Shown one piece after another: positions 1-8,590 of a stretch of 64,000 nt of DNA. The DNA comes from Thermoplasmata archaeon. GTDB taxonomy: Archaea > Thermoplasmatota > Thermoplasmata > Lutacidiplasmatales > UBA184. The notes below the pieces were generated by a model. The model saw only the letters and a program-made list of their open reading frames with translations. It was not told the DNA's origin and searched no databases. Position 1 is the first letter of the stretch. Each line of letters begins with the position of its first letter. The stretch lies in contig DAHUZP010000057.1 in assembly GCA_027306505.1 (NCBI GenBank), forward strand, positions 1-64,000. Direction: 5' to 3'. The translations under genes and the position numbers were made by a program.

Positions 1-2
1 CC

Positions 3-137
3 GACAGGTGCAAGAGGAAGCGGGCCCACTGGGGCAGCGGGCCACAGGACCTCGTCCTGACGACGCTGGCTCGGAAGATCCGCCCGAGGGTCTACGGGCT
101 GGCGGTCCGAAAGTACTTGAGGTGGGGGTTCTATTGA
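3..137 (+). CDS. C-terminal end of an unidentified protein (5' end outside window)
   Basis: The frame beginning at base 3 is open from the window edge to TGA at 135-137 and gives 44 residues. The end, with segments such as DLVLTTLARKIRP and YGLAVRKYLRWGFY, has the mix of hydrophobic and basic residues expected of a real C-terminus, whereas the overlapping frame is Gly/Pro-rich and looks like a shadow. No family can be named from so short a piece. Whether it is coding depends on sequence to the left of the window. Confidence 0.35.
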   Translation, partial: DRCKRKRAHWGSGPQDLVLTTLARKIRPRVYGLAVRKYLRWGFY

Positions 138-207
138 TGGATGGTCCCGGCAGGGGCACCATCAACAGGATTCGTCACACCACCGGAGCCTCACCTCAAG
201 CCGGTTC

Positions 208-819
208 GTGAAGGCTCACTCGGAAAACGAAGGAGTGCACTTGGAGCAGCGGGTCGGAACTTTTCATAGCTGTCCCTGGCGGTCATGTGACAACTGCCCG
301 CAGACTACCGAAGTGGTGGGTGGCGAGCGGCCCCTGATGGTCAGGGTCGATGTGGACCATGAGCGGTCCGTTACATGCGCCTGCTATGGGGCACTGCCCG
401 GCGAATCCTTCCCCACGCCGCCCAAATACGAGGCTAGCGGGCAGGTCTCCCTCACGCCCGACTTCTTTGTCGAGGGTTCCGGTTTTGCCCAGGTCGGTCG
501 GGAGCACTGGGAGGTCCTGCGGACCCTCCTGAAGGACCCACGGCAAGGTCTGGCGAGCCTGGGCCTCGCGATGTTCCCCCTCGAGGTCCAGGAGGTCCTT
601 CTCCGGGCACTTCAAGAGAAACGGACCGTCGCCCTCCGACTGAACGTCTCGGCCGGCATCGATTCCTCCTCGAACATGGCGGTGGTCGGGATCCGTGCCC
701 TCTGTCGCGAGACAGGGATCCAGTTCTCGATCGCATCCCTCGGCCACATCCACCCGCTGATCCTCTTGGAGGACGAGGTCGGGTGGTCCGAGACCGAGGC
801 CCGCCACTCTCTTCCCTAG
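208..819 (+). CDS. Hypothetical protein, 203 aa
   Basis: I do not recognise this protein. It begins with GTG and ends with TAG. The N-terminal 60 residues hold five cysteines and two histidines (CPWRSCDNC, then CACYG), so a metal-binding site is possible. The second half alternates hydrophobic and charged residues (EVLRTLLKD, VQEVLLRALQE, RTVALRLNV) and looks like an alpha/beta fold. The opposite strand is also open here, but its translation is Arg/Gly/Pro-rich and typical of an antisense shadow in a GC-rich genome. The next feature is a decayed regulator, so this gene may also be in a degrading region. Codon choice favours G/C at third positions, in line with expression. Confidence 0.5.
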   Translation: MKAHSENEGVHLEQRVGTFHSCPWRSCDNCPQTTEVVGGERPLMVRVDVDHERSVTCACYGALPGESFPTPPKYEASGQVSLTPDFFVEGSGFAQVGREHWEVLRTLLKDPRQGLASLGLAMFPLEVQEVLLRALQEKRTVALRLNVSAGIDSSSNMAVVGIRALCRETGIQFSIASLGHIHPLILLEDEVGWSETEARHSLP

Positions 820-862
820 CTCTGCCAGGTTCCGGGAGCTCCGGCCTGGTCGCCCCCACTGG

Positions 863-1615
863 TTGGAGAGAACGGGAGCGCGGTCAGAACTAGGGACCTC
901 AAGCCGGGGTGGGGCGTCGAACGCTAGCTCTTCGATCCTCTCCTGCCGATTCAGGGTAAAGTTACCTCCATCCCAGTGGCTCTGGGCCTTCACGATGTCC
1001 CATCCCGGGGCTCGGCTTGAGGTCAGGGACCGACCGGAACTAGGGAAGGGATTGACGCTCTTCGATATCTCCGTTCAGTTCGATAGCGGCGAAGCGGGGT
1101 GGACCGAGGAGCGTCGTCGGGTCTCGGGCGTCAAGGACGTCGAGCTCGTGGGCGCGTAGGAGGGTTCGGAGTCCTACCCTGTGGTTTGCCGAGGGCGGAC
1201 CTTCATCCCCTTGTTGAAGGAGCTCAAACTGCTTCGGCACTTCCCTTTCCGCGTCCAGAATGGCGTGGCTGCCTGGGCCGTGGTCGGTCCCGAGGTACGA
1301 GTCAGGTCCCTGTTGAAGACGCTAGAGCGGGAAGTTACAGGGGTTCAGGTCGATGCGATCCGCCGCGGGCCTATCCGTGCCGGAACTTCGACCCTGACGG
1401 TCCGCCAGAAACAGATCCTCAGACGGGAGATTGCCGAAGGTCAACTCGATGTTCCCCACCGGATATCGCTCACATAGCTTGCGCCCAAGATCGGGGTCGC
1501 GGCCTCCAGCGCCGTGGCTCGTCCCCACCGACCGCGTTGCTCCCTCTCTCAAGCCCTTTGCGCAGGGGGGCCGCCCGCATGCACCCGTGAGGCCCGTCGA
1601 GGCGTCCGAGGGTAG
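863..1615 (+). pseudogene. Decayed HTH-10 (Bat-type) transcription regulator, two in-frame TAG codons
   Basis: One continuous frame carries the layout of an archaeal Bat-type regulator: a sensor-like N-terminal part (PPSQWLWAF, near 960-1150), then a middle part (RTFIPLLKELKLLRHFP, VAAWAVVGP), then the HTH-10 signature (STLTVRQKQILRREI, DVPHRISLT) and the start of the recognition helix (LAPKIGVAASS). The frame is broken by TAG at 1157-1159 and by TAG at 1475-1477, the second inside the helix-turn-helix where relatives have an ordinary residue. After about 1510 the match to the family is lost, probably by a frameshift, and the frame closes at TAG 1613-1615. The 5' limit is uncertain because only a TTG (863) is available. 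Known role of the family: DNA-binding regulators. This copy is probably non-functional. Confidence 0.6.
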
Positions 1616-1650
1616 TCGGTTCTATCAGGCAGGAGGTCTCACGTCTAGGG

Positions 1651-2058
1651 ATGGCGCGGCCTGGGAGGATCCCATCAGATCCCCCGTCCTCGGTCGGACA
1701 ACGAGGGTTCGCCCCAGCCCCACCCCCCATCACCTTCCAAGTGACCCCCCGCGCGCGAGAGGCCCTGGTGGAGGTCCTTCGGATCCGTCCTCGAGGCTGT
1801 GTCGTGCACCTTACGTTGGTCGCAGGTCCGGATCCCCACCCCAACCTCACCTTTCGGCCCGCCGCACGAGGTGATGTAGTCTTCGAGCTCGAAGGGATAC
1901 CCTTCGTGGTGGACCCCTATAGCCGGCCCGTCTTCCGTCAAGCAACGCTCGACCATGTGATCGAGGAGGGCTTCGCCTCCTTCCAGATCGACGGCCCTTT
2001 CCTCCCCCAGAGGCAGGGTGAAGCCGTCGATGGGTCCAGGCTTTCCCAGGAACTCTGA
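1651..2058 (+). CDS. HesB/IscA-fold protein lacking the cluster-binding cysteines
   Basis: The 135-residue product has a short Pro-rich N-terminus followed by a HesB/IscA-like domain from about residue 27: ITFQVTPRAREAL, then GDVVFELEGIPFVVDP, then a TLDHVIEEGFASFQIDGPF segment that matches the end of the fold. IscA-type scaffold proteins bind iron or Fe-S with three cysteines; here the C-terminal CxC is absent and the only cysteine is in RPRGCVVHL. The protein is therefore unlikely to be a classical Fe-S carrier; cysteine-less HesB-like proteins of unknown role exist. It starts 35 bp after the decayed regulator and its stop precedes the next gene by about 100 bp. The fold assignment is from motif order seen by eye. 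Confidence 0.62.
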   Translation: MARPGRIPSDPPSSVGQRGFAPAPPPITFQVTPRAREALVEVLRIRPRGCVVHLTLVAGPDPHPNLTFRPAARGDVVFELEGIPFVVDPYSRPVFRQATLDHVIEEGFASFQIDGPFLPQRQGEAVDGSRLSQEL

Positions 2059-2155
2059 GGGGTCCTGTTCCTGCGCCGCATGCCCTCAGGAGGCAAGCTC
2101 GGGCCCTTCGGACGGGACAAACCTCTTTCTTGGTCGACCGGCGTGCGCACCACCG

Positions 2156-3235
2156 ATGCAGAGCCGGCGCCCCCTCTCCAACGTCGGACCGACTCCCCGC
2201 GGTCCTCTTCTCCAGCGGATCGCACGGGAGGCCGGAGTTCCGGGCCTTGCCGAAATCCTGTCGGACCGGATCCCTCCCTCGGACCTTCAGTCGCTGCTGA
2301 TGGAGGTGTACTCTCGAAGGAGCCGATCGCGCGATGCGCAAGCCGTCCTCCGGGACTACCAGACGAACCGATTCGTCCGACCCGGCCACTCCTCGCCCCA
2401 GGACCTGTTCGCCTGGGACGCGCTCCTGTGGATGACGCTCCCTGCGGACTTCGAGGGGATCGAGCTCTCGCCTGTCGCGCCCTTCGGTGCCGTCGCTAGC
2501 CTCACCCCCCTTTCCCAGGACTGGAGCGTTACCACGAGCCGCAACACGGAAGTGATATCGGACGCCACCAACGCGCTCGCGCTGGAAGCCGCAACGCGCC
2601 GAGCGCGCCAACTGTCGGACCCGGCGACCCGGGCTGGGAGGGTGGACCTCGCCTCGAGCCACCGCATGCTGAGGGCGCAGAAGATCGAGGAGGCTCCGGG
2701 AGTGCGGCAACACTACCGCCTCTTCGCTCTCTGCTCCGCAGGTCGAGACACGGGCGAGCTCCGCTTCGAGACCGAGGCCGCACGCCGTCACCTGAAGTTC
2801 CTGCTTCGCGCCCTCCGGCAGTACTTGGGCCGGGAGGTCCCCCTGCGGGTCGGCCTCGCGGACCTGGGTGAGCCTCCTCATCGCGCTCTCCTGGAGCGGG
2901 ACCTGGTCGAGCCTTGGGGGGAGGACCTTCCCGGGGTCCCATTGGACTGGGAGGACCCTACACCGGAGGGGCGGGCCTACTACCGTGACCTTCGGTTCCA
3001 CATCTATGCCCGCCACTCCAAGAAGGGTGAGGTCCAACTGGGGGACGCCGGGTCCGTGGACTGGGCCGCGAAGTTGCTCAACAACCGGAAGGAACGTATG
3101 TTCATCTCGGGTGTGGGCTCCGAGCGCCTCGTCCAGCTGTTCGCTCCGATGGCGAGCGGTGCGGGCCAGGCACAGGCACCCCGGACGGCCCATCGAAGGG
3201 CCGGAAACTCCCGGGTCCATCCCAGCCCAAGGTGA
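2156..3235 (+). CDS. Conserved-looking hypothetical protein, about 359 aa
   Basis: I cannot assign a function. The ATG at 2156 is preferred over the upstream one at 2018 because the first 46 residues of the longer version are low-complexity and overlap the previous gene. The body looks soluble and well folded: LLQRIAREAGVPGLAEIL, DLFAWDALLWMTLPADFEG, a segment ELSPVAPFGAVASL followed by TSRNTEVISDATNALALE, then FALCSAGRDTGEL and RFETEAARRHLKFLLRAL. The pattern (arginine-rich, SPVAPFG loop, strand-helix alternation) recalls a class-II synthetase-like fold, but that is a weak guess. The last 25 residues are Arg/Pro-rich. No signal peptide or membrane helix is present. Confidence 0.6.
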   Translation: MQSRRPLSNVGPTPRGPLLQRIAREAGVPGLAEILSDRIPPSDLQSLLMEVYSRRSRSRDAQAVLRDYQTNRFVRPGHSSPQDLFAWDALLWMTLPADFEGIELSPVAPFGAVASLTPLSQDWSVTTSRNTEVISDATNALALEAATRRARQLSDPATRAGRVDLASSHRMLRAQKIEEAPGVRQHYRLFALCSAGRDTGELRFETEAARRHLKFLLRALRQYLGREVPLRVGLADLGEPPHRALLERDLVEPWGEDLPGVPLDWEDPTPEGRAYYRDLRFHIYARHSKKGEVQLGDAGSVDWAAKLLNNRKERMFISGVGSERLVQLFAPMASGAGQAQAPRTAHRRAGNSRVHPSPR

Positions 3236-3377
3236 GCGGTCCTGAGCAGGGCTTCCACGCTACGAGATCTGCGTCTGCGCGGTGCCCTTCTCTCGCCGAA
3301 CGTCGATGACATGCGATCCTGAGAGGGGAACGAGGCGAGGCATGGGAATATCAACCTGTTCACACTGGTCCCAGGAC

Positions 3378-5465
3378 ATGCCCCTCGCGCCTCTTCTGGC
3401 GGGGTACAGCACATGGACCCTCCCCCCGGTCCCCCGACTTTTCCCCGGCCCCGGCCCCGGGCTCATCCTCGCGGTGGGGATCCTAGTGGTCCTCGCTGCC
3501 GTGCCGATGGGGTCCTTGGCCCCGGTCGCGGTGAGCTCCACACCCCCGAGCGCCCCTTCCGCGGCGGAATGCGAGCGGAAGGACTGCGCGCAGACCCCCT
3601 CGCCCACCCTCCCGCCGAGCGGCGCGGGGCTCGGCGGGGTATCCGTGAGCCCCCCCTCCGGGTCGGTCACTGTCGGAGGGAGGATCTCCTTCACCGCGCT
3701 CCCGAGCTGCACGGGAGGGAACTGTCCCGCCGGCGTCGACTACGCTTGGTCGATGAACCGCGATCTGGGACAGCTGAGCTACACCAGCGCGCTCCCCAAC
3801 ACGGTGTTCGACGTGATCTCCCCCGGGGAGAGGGTCCCCGCCGGCATCGCCTTCGACAGCGCGAACGGCGACCTCTACGTGACCGACGACAACCAGTACT
3901 CCCCCTACGCTCTCTCGAACGTCTCCGTCATCTCCGGGGCGACCGACACGACCTTGGGGCTCATCCAGGTGGGGGCGAGCCCGACCGGTATCGGGTACGA
4001 CCCCGCGAACGGCTACCTCTACGTGACGAATTGCGGCTCGGGGACGATGAGCGTCATCAACGGGGCCAACAACTCCCTCGTCACCACCTTCCCTTTCTCG
4101 CTCGCCGGCTGCATGATCGGCGCGAAGTGGTTCATGAACTATGCCGGGGTGGCCTACGACCCCGCGAGCGACACGATCTACGCCTCCAACTACGGATACG
4201 GCACGGTGAGCGTCATCGACCCGGCCACCGACAGGATCGAGAAGACCCTCCGATTGGGAGGAGAACCTTGGGGCCTCGTCTACGACCCCGCGAACCGCGA
4301 CCTCTACGCGACCGAGTTCTCCCAGAACTACGTGGCCGTGATCAACGGGACGACCAATTCCATCCTCACCCAGGTCCTGGTCGGGTCCCTCCCTTCCGGT
4401 ATCGACTACGACGCAGCGAACAAGATGGTCTACGTCGCCGATGCGGGCTACTGGGTCAAGGCCCCGGCAGGCTACGGCAACATCACCGTGATCGACACGA
4501 CCACGAACAGCGTCTCCACCACGATCTTCGTGCGCGGCTACCCCTGGTCGGTCGCCTACGACAGCGGGAACGGCTGCGTCTATGAGACCGACAGCAACAC
4601 GACCCTCATGAACGTCCTCTCGGGGACTTCCGAGTCCGTCATCGACACCGTCCCGATAGGTCGCACGGCCCGAGGGTACTCCTCCGACTTCGCGGATGCC
4701 TACGACCCTCAGAACGGGTTCGTGTACGTGACGGGGTTCAACAGCTCGCTGGTGGACGTCCTCGGAGGGACCTCCGATGTCATCACGTTCACCGCGGGAG
4801 GCACGATCGGGAGCTTCGACCTTTTCGCCAACGCCACGTGGAACGGGAGCAATGTCGTGAGCCCGGCGGTGAACGTGAGCGTCATCAGTTCACCGTTTCC
4901 TGTGATCACCTCGTTCTCCACCTCCCCAAACCCCATCGCAGCGGGGGAGACCACCCTGCTCCGGGTGAGCGCGGAGGGAGGGACGGGCGCCCTGTCCTAC
5001 GCGTTCGCGGGCCTCCCCCCGGGGTGCACCTCCTCGGACGTGTCCTCGCTCTCCTGCATACCCTCCGCGGCCGGCAACTACCTCGTAAGGGTCTACGTGA
5101 ACGATACCACCGGTCACACGGCGAACGCGACCACCCGCCTGTCGGTGAGCCCTGGGACCTACGTCCCCCCGTCCGTTTCCCCAGGGACCCGTGCCCAGCT
5201 CTTCGGCCTTCCCTCGTGGGAGGTCTATCTGCTCTCTCTCGTGGTCGGGGTCATCGTGGTCGCTGTGGCGCTCGGCTGGTGGTGGCGCGGCCGTCGCGCC
5301 CACCGCTCCTCGAGCGAACCTTCGCGGGCCGCGCCCAGCGCGGCACCCACAGGAACTGGCGAGTCGTCGGAGGCCACCCCCGCATCGGGGGAGCCCTCCC
5401 CTTCCGCCCTTTCAGCCCCTCCCGCTCCTCCCGCTCCATCGGCCTCTGACCAGGGGTCCTCGTAG
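3378..5465 (+). CDS. Surface-anchored YVTN beta-propeller protein with Ig-like domain
   Basis: The 695-residue protein begins with a hydrophobic export segment at about residues 23-45 (GLILAVGILVVLAAVP). Residues about 150-490 hold tandem YVTN-type blades, recognisable by repeated units such as GIAFDSANGDLYVTD, GYDPANGYLYVTN, VYDPANRDLYATE and YDAANKMVYVADAG, with NVSVI/TVSVIDPATD strands between them. An Ig/PKD-like domain follows (FSTSPNPIAAGETTLLRV), then one transmembrane helix near residues 612-636 and a Ser/Pro/Ala-rich cytoplasmic tail. Such proteins are cell-surface adhesins or S-layer-associated proteins in archaea; the ligand is unknown. ATG 3378 is chosen because it lies just before the export signal; an upstream in-frame start at 3282 would add 32 residues of no evident function. 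Confidence 0.85.
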   Translation: MPLAPLLAGYSTWTLPPVPRLFPGPGPGLILAVGILVVLAAVPMGSLAPVAVSSTPPSAPSAAECERKDCAQTPSPTLPPSGAGLGGVSVSPPSGSVTVGGRISFTALPSCTGGNCPAGVDYAWSMNRDLGQLSYTSALPNTVFDVISPGERVPAGIAFDSANGDLYVTDDNQYSPYALSNVSVISGATDTTLGLIQVGASPTGIGYDPANGYLYVTNCGSGTMSVINGANNSLVTTFPFSLAGCMIGAKWFMNYAGVAYDPASDTIYASNYGYGTVSVIDPATDRIEKTLRLGGEPWGLVYDPANRDLYATEFSQNYVAVINGTTNSILTQVLVGSLPSGIDYDAANKMVYVADAGYWVKAPAGYGNITVIDTTTNSVSTTIFVRGYPWSVAYDSGNGCVYETDSNTTLMNVLSGTSESVIDTVPIGRTARGYSSDFADAYDPQNGFVYVTGFNSSLVDVLGGTSDVITFTAGGTIGSFDLFANATWNGSNVVSPAVNVSVISSPFPVITSFSTSPNPIAAGETTLLRVSAEGGTGALSYAFAGLPPGCTSSDVSSLSCIPSAAGNYLVRVYVNDTTGHTANATTRLSVSPGTYVPPSVSPGTRAQLFGLPSWEVYLLSLVVGVIVVAVALGWWWRGRRAHRSSSEPSRAAPSAAPTGTGESSEATPASGEPSPSALSAPPAPPAPSASDQGSS

Positions 5466-5534
5466 CACCCCGGGGGACGCTCGCCTCGGAGCGGCCCGCG
5501 CCCCTCTTTCCTGACGGCCCATAGCCCCCGGCAG

Positions 5535-5543
5535 GCCTAAATC
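5535..5543 (+). promoter_or_regulatory. TATA-like element for the DRG GTPase gene
   Basis: GCCTAAATC is an AT island in GC-rich sequence, centred about 32 nt before the ATG at 5571, the spacing expected of an archaeal TATA box with a very short leader. Confidence 0.45.
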
Positions 5544-5570
5544 CTCGTCGAACCCCCCGGCGGCCCGTCC

Positions 5571-6686
5571 ATGGGCGCCATCGAGGACGAGATCGCACGG
5601 ATCGAGGAGGAGATCCGCAAGACCCACTACAACAAGGCGACCCAGGGTCACGTCGGACGCCTCAAGGCGAAGATCGCCGTCCTGCGGCTCGAACGAGAGA
5701 AGCGTGCCCGTAGCGGCGGGGGCAGCGGTCCCGGCTACGCCGTTCGCAAGAGCGGCCATGCGACCGTCGCCCTCGTTGGCTATCCTTCCGTGGGAAAGTC
5801 GACCTTGCTCACCCACCTCACCGGCGCCGAGAGCGAAGCCGCGGCCTACGAGTTCACCACCACCACGATCATTCCCGGGATGCTCTCGTGGAGGGGGGCC
5901 GCGATCCAGATCCTGGACATGCCCGGGCTCATCCCGGGGGCGAGCACCGGCCGGGGCCGGGGGCGAGAGGTCATCTCCGTCGCCCGGAACTCCGACCTCA
6001 TCCTCTTCCTGCTCGACAAGACCCACCTCGAGTTCCGCTCCCTTCTGGCCGAGCTGGAGCGGGCAGGCATCCGCACCAACCAGAGGCCCCCTCGGATCGT
6101 GGTGACCTCGAAGGAACGGGGTGGGGTGGAGGTCCACAGCACGGTCCGTCTGACCAAGATGGACGCGGAACAGGTCGAAGGCATCGTCCGGGAGTTCCAC
6201 CTTCACAACGCCGATGTGGTGCTCCGGGAGGACGCTACGCCCGAGCAGCTCATCGACGTGCTCGCCGGCAACCGGGTCTACATCCCCGCCATCCTCGCGG
6301 TGAACAAGGCGGACCTGATCGCCCCCAACGAGCGCCCTCCCATCCTCCATCAGCTCTCCCCCACGAAGGTCCTCTTCGTCTCGGCATCGCGGGAGCAGGG
6401 CTTCCAGGAGCTCAAGGAAGAGATCGCGGACGCGCTCGCCTTCATCCGGATCTATGTGAAGCCTCCCGGGCAGCCCCCGGACCTCGCGGAGCCGGTCATC
6501 CTGCGGCGGGGGAACACGATCGCCGACCTCCTGCAACGCCTGCCCCCGGAGCTGGGGGCCTCGTTCCGTTCGGCCCTGGTCTGGGGCAAGAGCGCGAAGT
6601 TCCCCGGTCAGACGGTGGGACGCGACCACCCCCTCGCGGACCAGGACATCGTGACCGTCGTCGTCCAGCGCGGGACCAAGGCGTAG
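5571..6686 (+). CDS. DRG-family GTP-binding protein
   Basis: The 371-residue product is a developmentally-regulated-GTP-binding (DRG/Rbg) protein of the Obg superfamily. The order of parts is: an N-terminal helical region (IARIEEEIRKTHYNKAT), Walker A/G1 GYPSVGKS near residue 70, the G2 region TTTTIIPG, G3 DMPGLIPGAS with the following Gly-Arg-rich GRGRGREV switch typical of DRG, G4 NKADLI near residue 245, G5-like FVSAS, and a C-terminal TGS domain (residues about 290-370). Known role: ribosome-associated GTPase of eukaryotes and archaea. Length is normal for archaeal DRG (360-370). The next gene lies convergently 30 bp away. Confidence 0.95.
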   Translation: MGAIEDEIARIEEEIRKTHYNKATQGHVGRLKAKIAVLRLEREKRARSGGGSGPGYAVRKSGHATVALVGYPSVGKSTLLTHLTGAESEAAAYEFTTTTIIPGMLSWRGAAIQILDMPGLIPGASTGRGRGREVISVARNSDLILFLLDKTHLEFRSLLAELERAGIRTNQRPPRIVVTSKERGGVEVHSTVRLTKMDAEQVEGIVREFHLHNADVVLREDATPEQLIDVLAGNRVYIPAILAVNKADLIAPNERPPILHQLSPTKVLFVSASREQGFQELKEEIADALAFIRIYVKPPGQPPDLAEPVILRRGNTIADLLQRLPPELGASFRSALVWGKSAKFPGQTVGRDHPLADQDIVTVVVQRGTKA

Positions 6687-6716
6687 GGAAGGCCCCGCGG
6701 TGGCTCGCGGTGAACC

Positions 6717-7439
6717 TCACTCCCGGCCGCGATAGACCCCGGTCAGGAAGTGGTGCCCTCGATGGAAGGGTTCGAGGGGGATCGGGCGCGTGAGCTCGAA
6801 GGCCCTCGAGAGCTCCTTCACGGCCGGGCCCAGCAGGTCCTCTCCCGGCCGGCCGCGGCGCAGGCTCGGCATCTTGAGCGCGAGGAGGAGCCCGCCTCCC
6901 GGCCGAAGGTAGAGCTTCGCGTGCGTGAGCGCGAGGTCGATCTGCTCCGGCTGGGCGATGTCCATGTAGAGGGTGTCGGCCGGAGGGACCCAGGGCAGGT
7001 AGCTCCGGGGCTCCCGCGCGTCGGCAAGGAGCGGGTAGAGGTTCGGCCACCGTCGGGCGACCCCGAGAAGCCGCTGGAACGACCTCGGGCTCTTCTCCAC
7101 CACGTAGACCGCCCCCTTCCTCCCCACCAGGTCGGCCACATGGGAGGCGGTGGTGCCGGTCGCGCCACCGAGGTAGAGCACCCGGGCCCGAGGCGGGATC
7201 GGGAGGACCCTGAGGCCTTTGCACAGGGCGGCCCCGAGCTTGCTGCGGAAGGGGTCGATCGCCCGCCAGAAGGAGTCGTCCCGGGCTCGGAGGCGTTCTC
7301 CATAGACGTCGGGGGGGTCCCCGAGCGCCCGAGTCCAGAAGGTGGGTCGCTCCTCCGGGGGCGATCGGGCGATGGAGAGTCCGGGGAAGGGGAACGTCCA
7401 GGCGTCCCTGAGGTCGTCGCGTGCTCGCGGTGGTCTCAT
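6717..7439 (-). CDS. flpA: Fibrillarin-like rRNA/tRNA 2'-O-methyltransferase
   Basis: The 240-residue protein is archaeal fibrillarin, the SAM-dependent methyltransferase of the box C/D ribonucleoprotein, which methylates ribose 2'-OH on rRNA and tRNA guided by C/D RNAs. The methyltransferase fold starts near residue 75 with the glycine motif VLYLGGATGTTASHVAD, followed by VYVVEKSP and the acidic DTLYMDIAQPEQ strand. The N-terminal part (FWRAIDPFRSKLGAAL) matches the family. Its ATG at 7437-7439 overlaps the TGA of nop5 (ATGA), so the two are translationally coupled and form one complex. Sequence upstream of this ATG in the same frame is a shadow of nop5. Confidence 0.95.
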   Translation of the reverse strand: MRPPRARDDLRDAWTFPFPGLSIARSPPEERPTFWTRALGDPPDVYGERLRARDDSFWRAIDPFRSKLGAALCKGLRVLPIPPRARVLYLGGATGTTASHVADLVGRKGAVYVVEKSPRSFQRLLGVARRWPNLYPLLADAREPRSYLPWVPPADTLYMDIAQPEQIDLALTHAKLYLRPGGGLLLALKMPSLRRGRPGEDLLGPAVKELSRAFELTRPIPLEPFHRGHHFLTGVYRGRE

Positions 7440-8590
7440 CGACGCGGCCTCCCCCGCCTTTCCCAGCGGGAAGGCGGCCGTCGTCCATGGGGCCGCGGAA
7501 GGCCCCCTTCGTCGCGCGGAGGTCGGCGTTCGTGCTTCGGGCCCCGGGGGGCAGGTCCCGTTCTCGGTTCGGCGGCGGTCCTTCGGTGCTCCGGCTCTGG
7601 GCGGGCGGGCCGGGACACCGCCCGACCGTGCGACAACGCCTCCACCCTGCGCTCGCGCCGCTCGGCGAGCTCTGCCCCGACCGACCCCTCGGTGAGGAGG
7701 TCCGCCCGCAGAGCGACCACGGTCCACGAGGCCAGCGACCGGGCGAGGGCGCCCCTGCGCGACGGAGGCACCCGGTCCATGCCCTCCGCGGAGTAGAGCA
7801 CGCCGTGGCGAGGTCCGGGGCTCCCGGGCTTGCGGCGTCGTGCGCCCAGGACCTGGACGCGGGAAGCGTTGAGGTGAAGCAGAGCGGCGGGTGAGCCTGC
7901 GAGGGACAGGAGGCGCGCCGCCGTGCGCGGCCCGATCACCGCCGAGGCGTTCGGCAGTTTTCGGACGGTCGCCTCCTCTAGGGCTTGCGTGAGCTCCCGG
8001 TAGCGGACCTCGAGGGAGCGGACGTGCTCCCCCGCGTGCGCCGCGTACTCGGCGACCGGGGTCTGTTTCCCGGCGGCGGCCGAGAGGGCACCGAGCGCCT
8101 CGCTCTCCTTGCGGAGCAGCCGCTCGAGCCGGTCCCCCTCCCGGCTGAGGGTGATGATCACTTCCTCGGGGGAGGAGAGCCGCTCCTCCAACCCCACCTC
8201 GGCGGCGGAGAGCAGGAGCTCGCGATCGGGCTCCCAGGCCTCCGGGGGCAGCCGCTCACGAGCCTCGGCGACCACCCGGGAGCGGGCCTCGAGCACACGC
8301 AGGCCCAGGGCCTCCGCGATGGCCCGCGCCCCAGGGTCCGCGACCTGAACGGGTCCTCCGTCCCGCAGCGAGGAGAGCGGGCCGACCACGTTGCCGAGAC
8401 CACTGCGCGGGGCTTCGCCGCGAAGCAGGGCGAGCAGGGGCAGGAGCAGCTCACGGCCGGCGTGCCTTCCTTCGGGGGAAAGACGGAGGCGGCGTGGCGC
8501 GTTCTCCCCGGGGTGGAGGACGTAGAGGTCACGGCCGACCAGGAAGAGCAGGGGGGAGGCGGCCAAGGCTCCTCGGTCCGGGGGGGTCAC
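7436..8590 (-). CDS. nop5: Nop5 (Nop56/58-like), box C/D RNP core protein
   Basis: The 384-residue protein bridges L7Ae, C/D RNA and fibrillarin in the archaeal C/D RNP. It has an N-terminal fibrillarin-binding region, a coiled coil (about residues 120-200, with VRKESEALGAL and REGDRLERLLR-type heptads), the Nop domain (LPNASAVIGPRTAARLLSLAG, residues about 220-250, then PRHGVLYSAEG), and a basic Arg/Pro-rich tail longer than usual. GTG at 8588-8590 is chosen because it overlaps the purF stop as GTGA and because sequence upstream is purF in another frame. It is the middle gene of purF-nop5-flpA. Confidence 0.92.
   Translation of the reverse strand: MTPPDRGALAASPLLFLVGRDLYVLHPGENAPRRLRLSPEGRHAGRELLLPLLALLRGEAPRSGLGNVVGPLSSLRDGGPVQVADPGARAIAEALGLRVLEARSRVVAEARERLPPEAWEPDRELLLSAAEVGLEERLSSPEEVIITLSREGDRLERLLRKESEALGALSAAAGKQTPVAEYAAHAGEHVRSLEVRYRELTQALEEATVRKLPNASAVIGPRTAARLLSLAGSPAALLHLNASRVQVLGARRRKPGSPGPRHGVLYSAEGMDRVPPSRRGALARSLASWTVVALRADLLTEGSVGAELAERRERRVEALSHGRAVSRPARPEPEHRRTAAEPRTGPAPRGPKHERRPPRDEGGLPRPHGRRPPSRWERRGRPRR

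Noticed and set aside
283-993. Open frame on the minus strand opposite the 203-aa protein
   Set aside because: Composition (His/Asp/Arg/Gly-rich) is that of a shadow; the plus-strand product has more regular hydrophobic patterning.
863-1615. General amber recoding (pyrrolysine) in this organism
   Set aside because: TAG is the normal stop of several clear genes here, and the regulator also loses its match after the second TAG; ordinary gene decay explains the data better.
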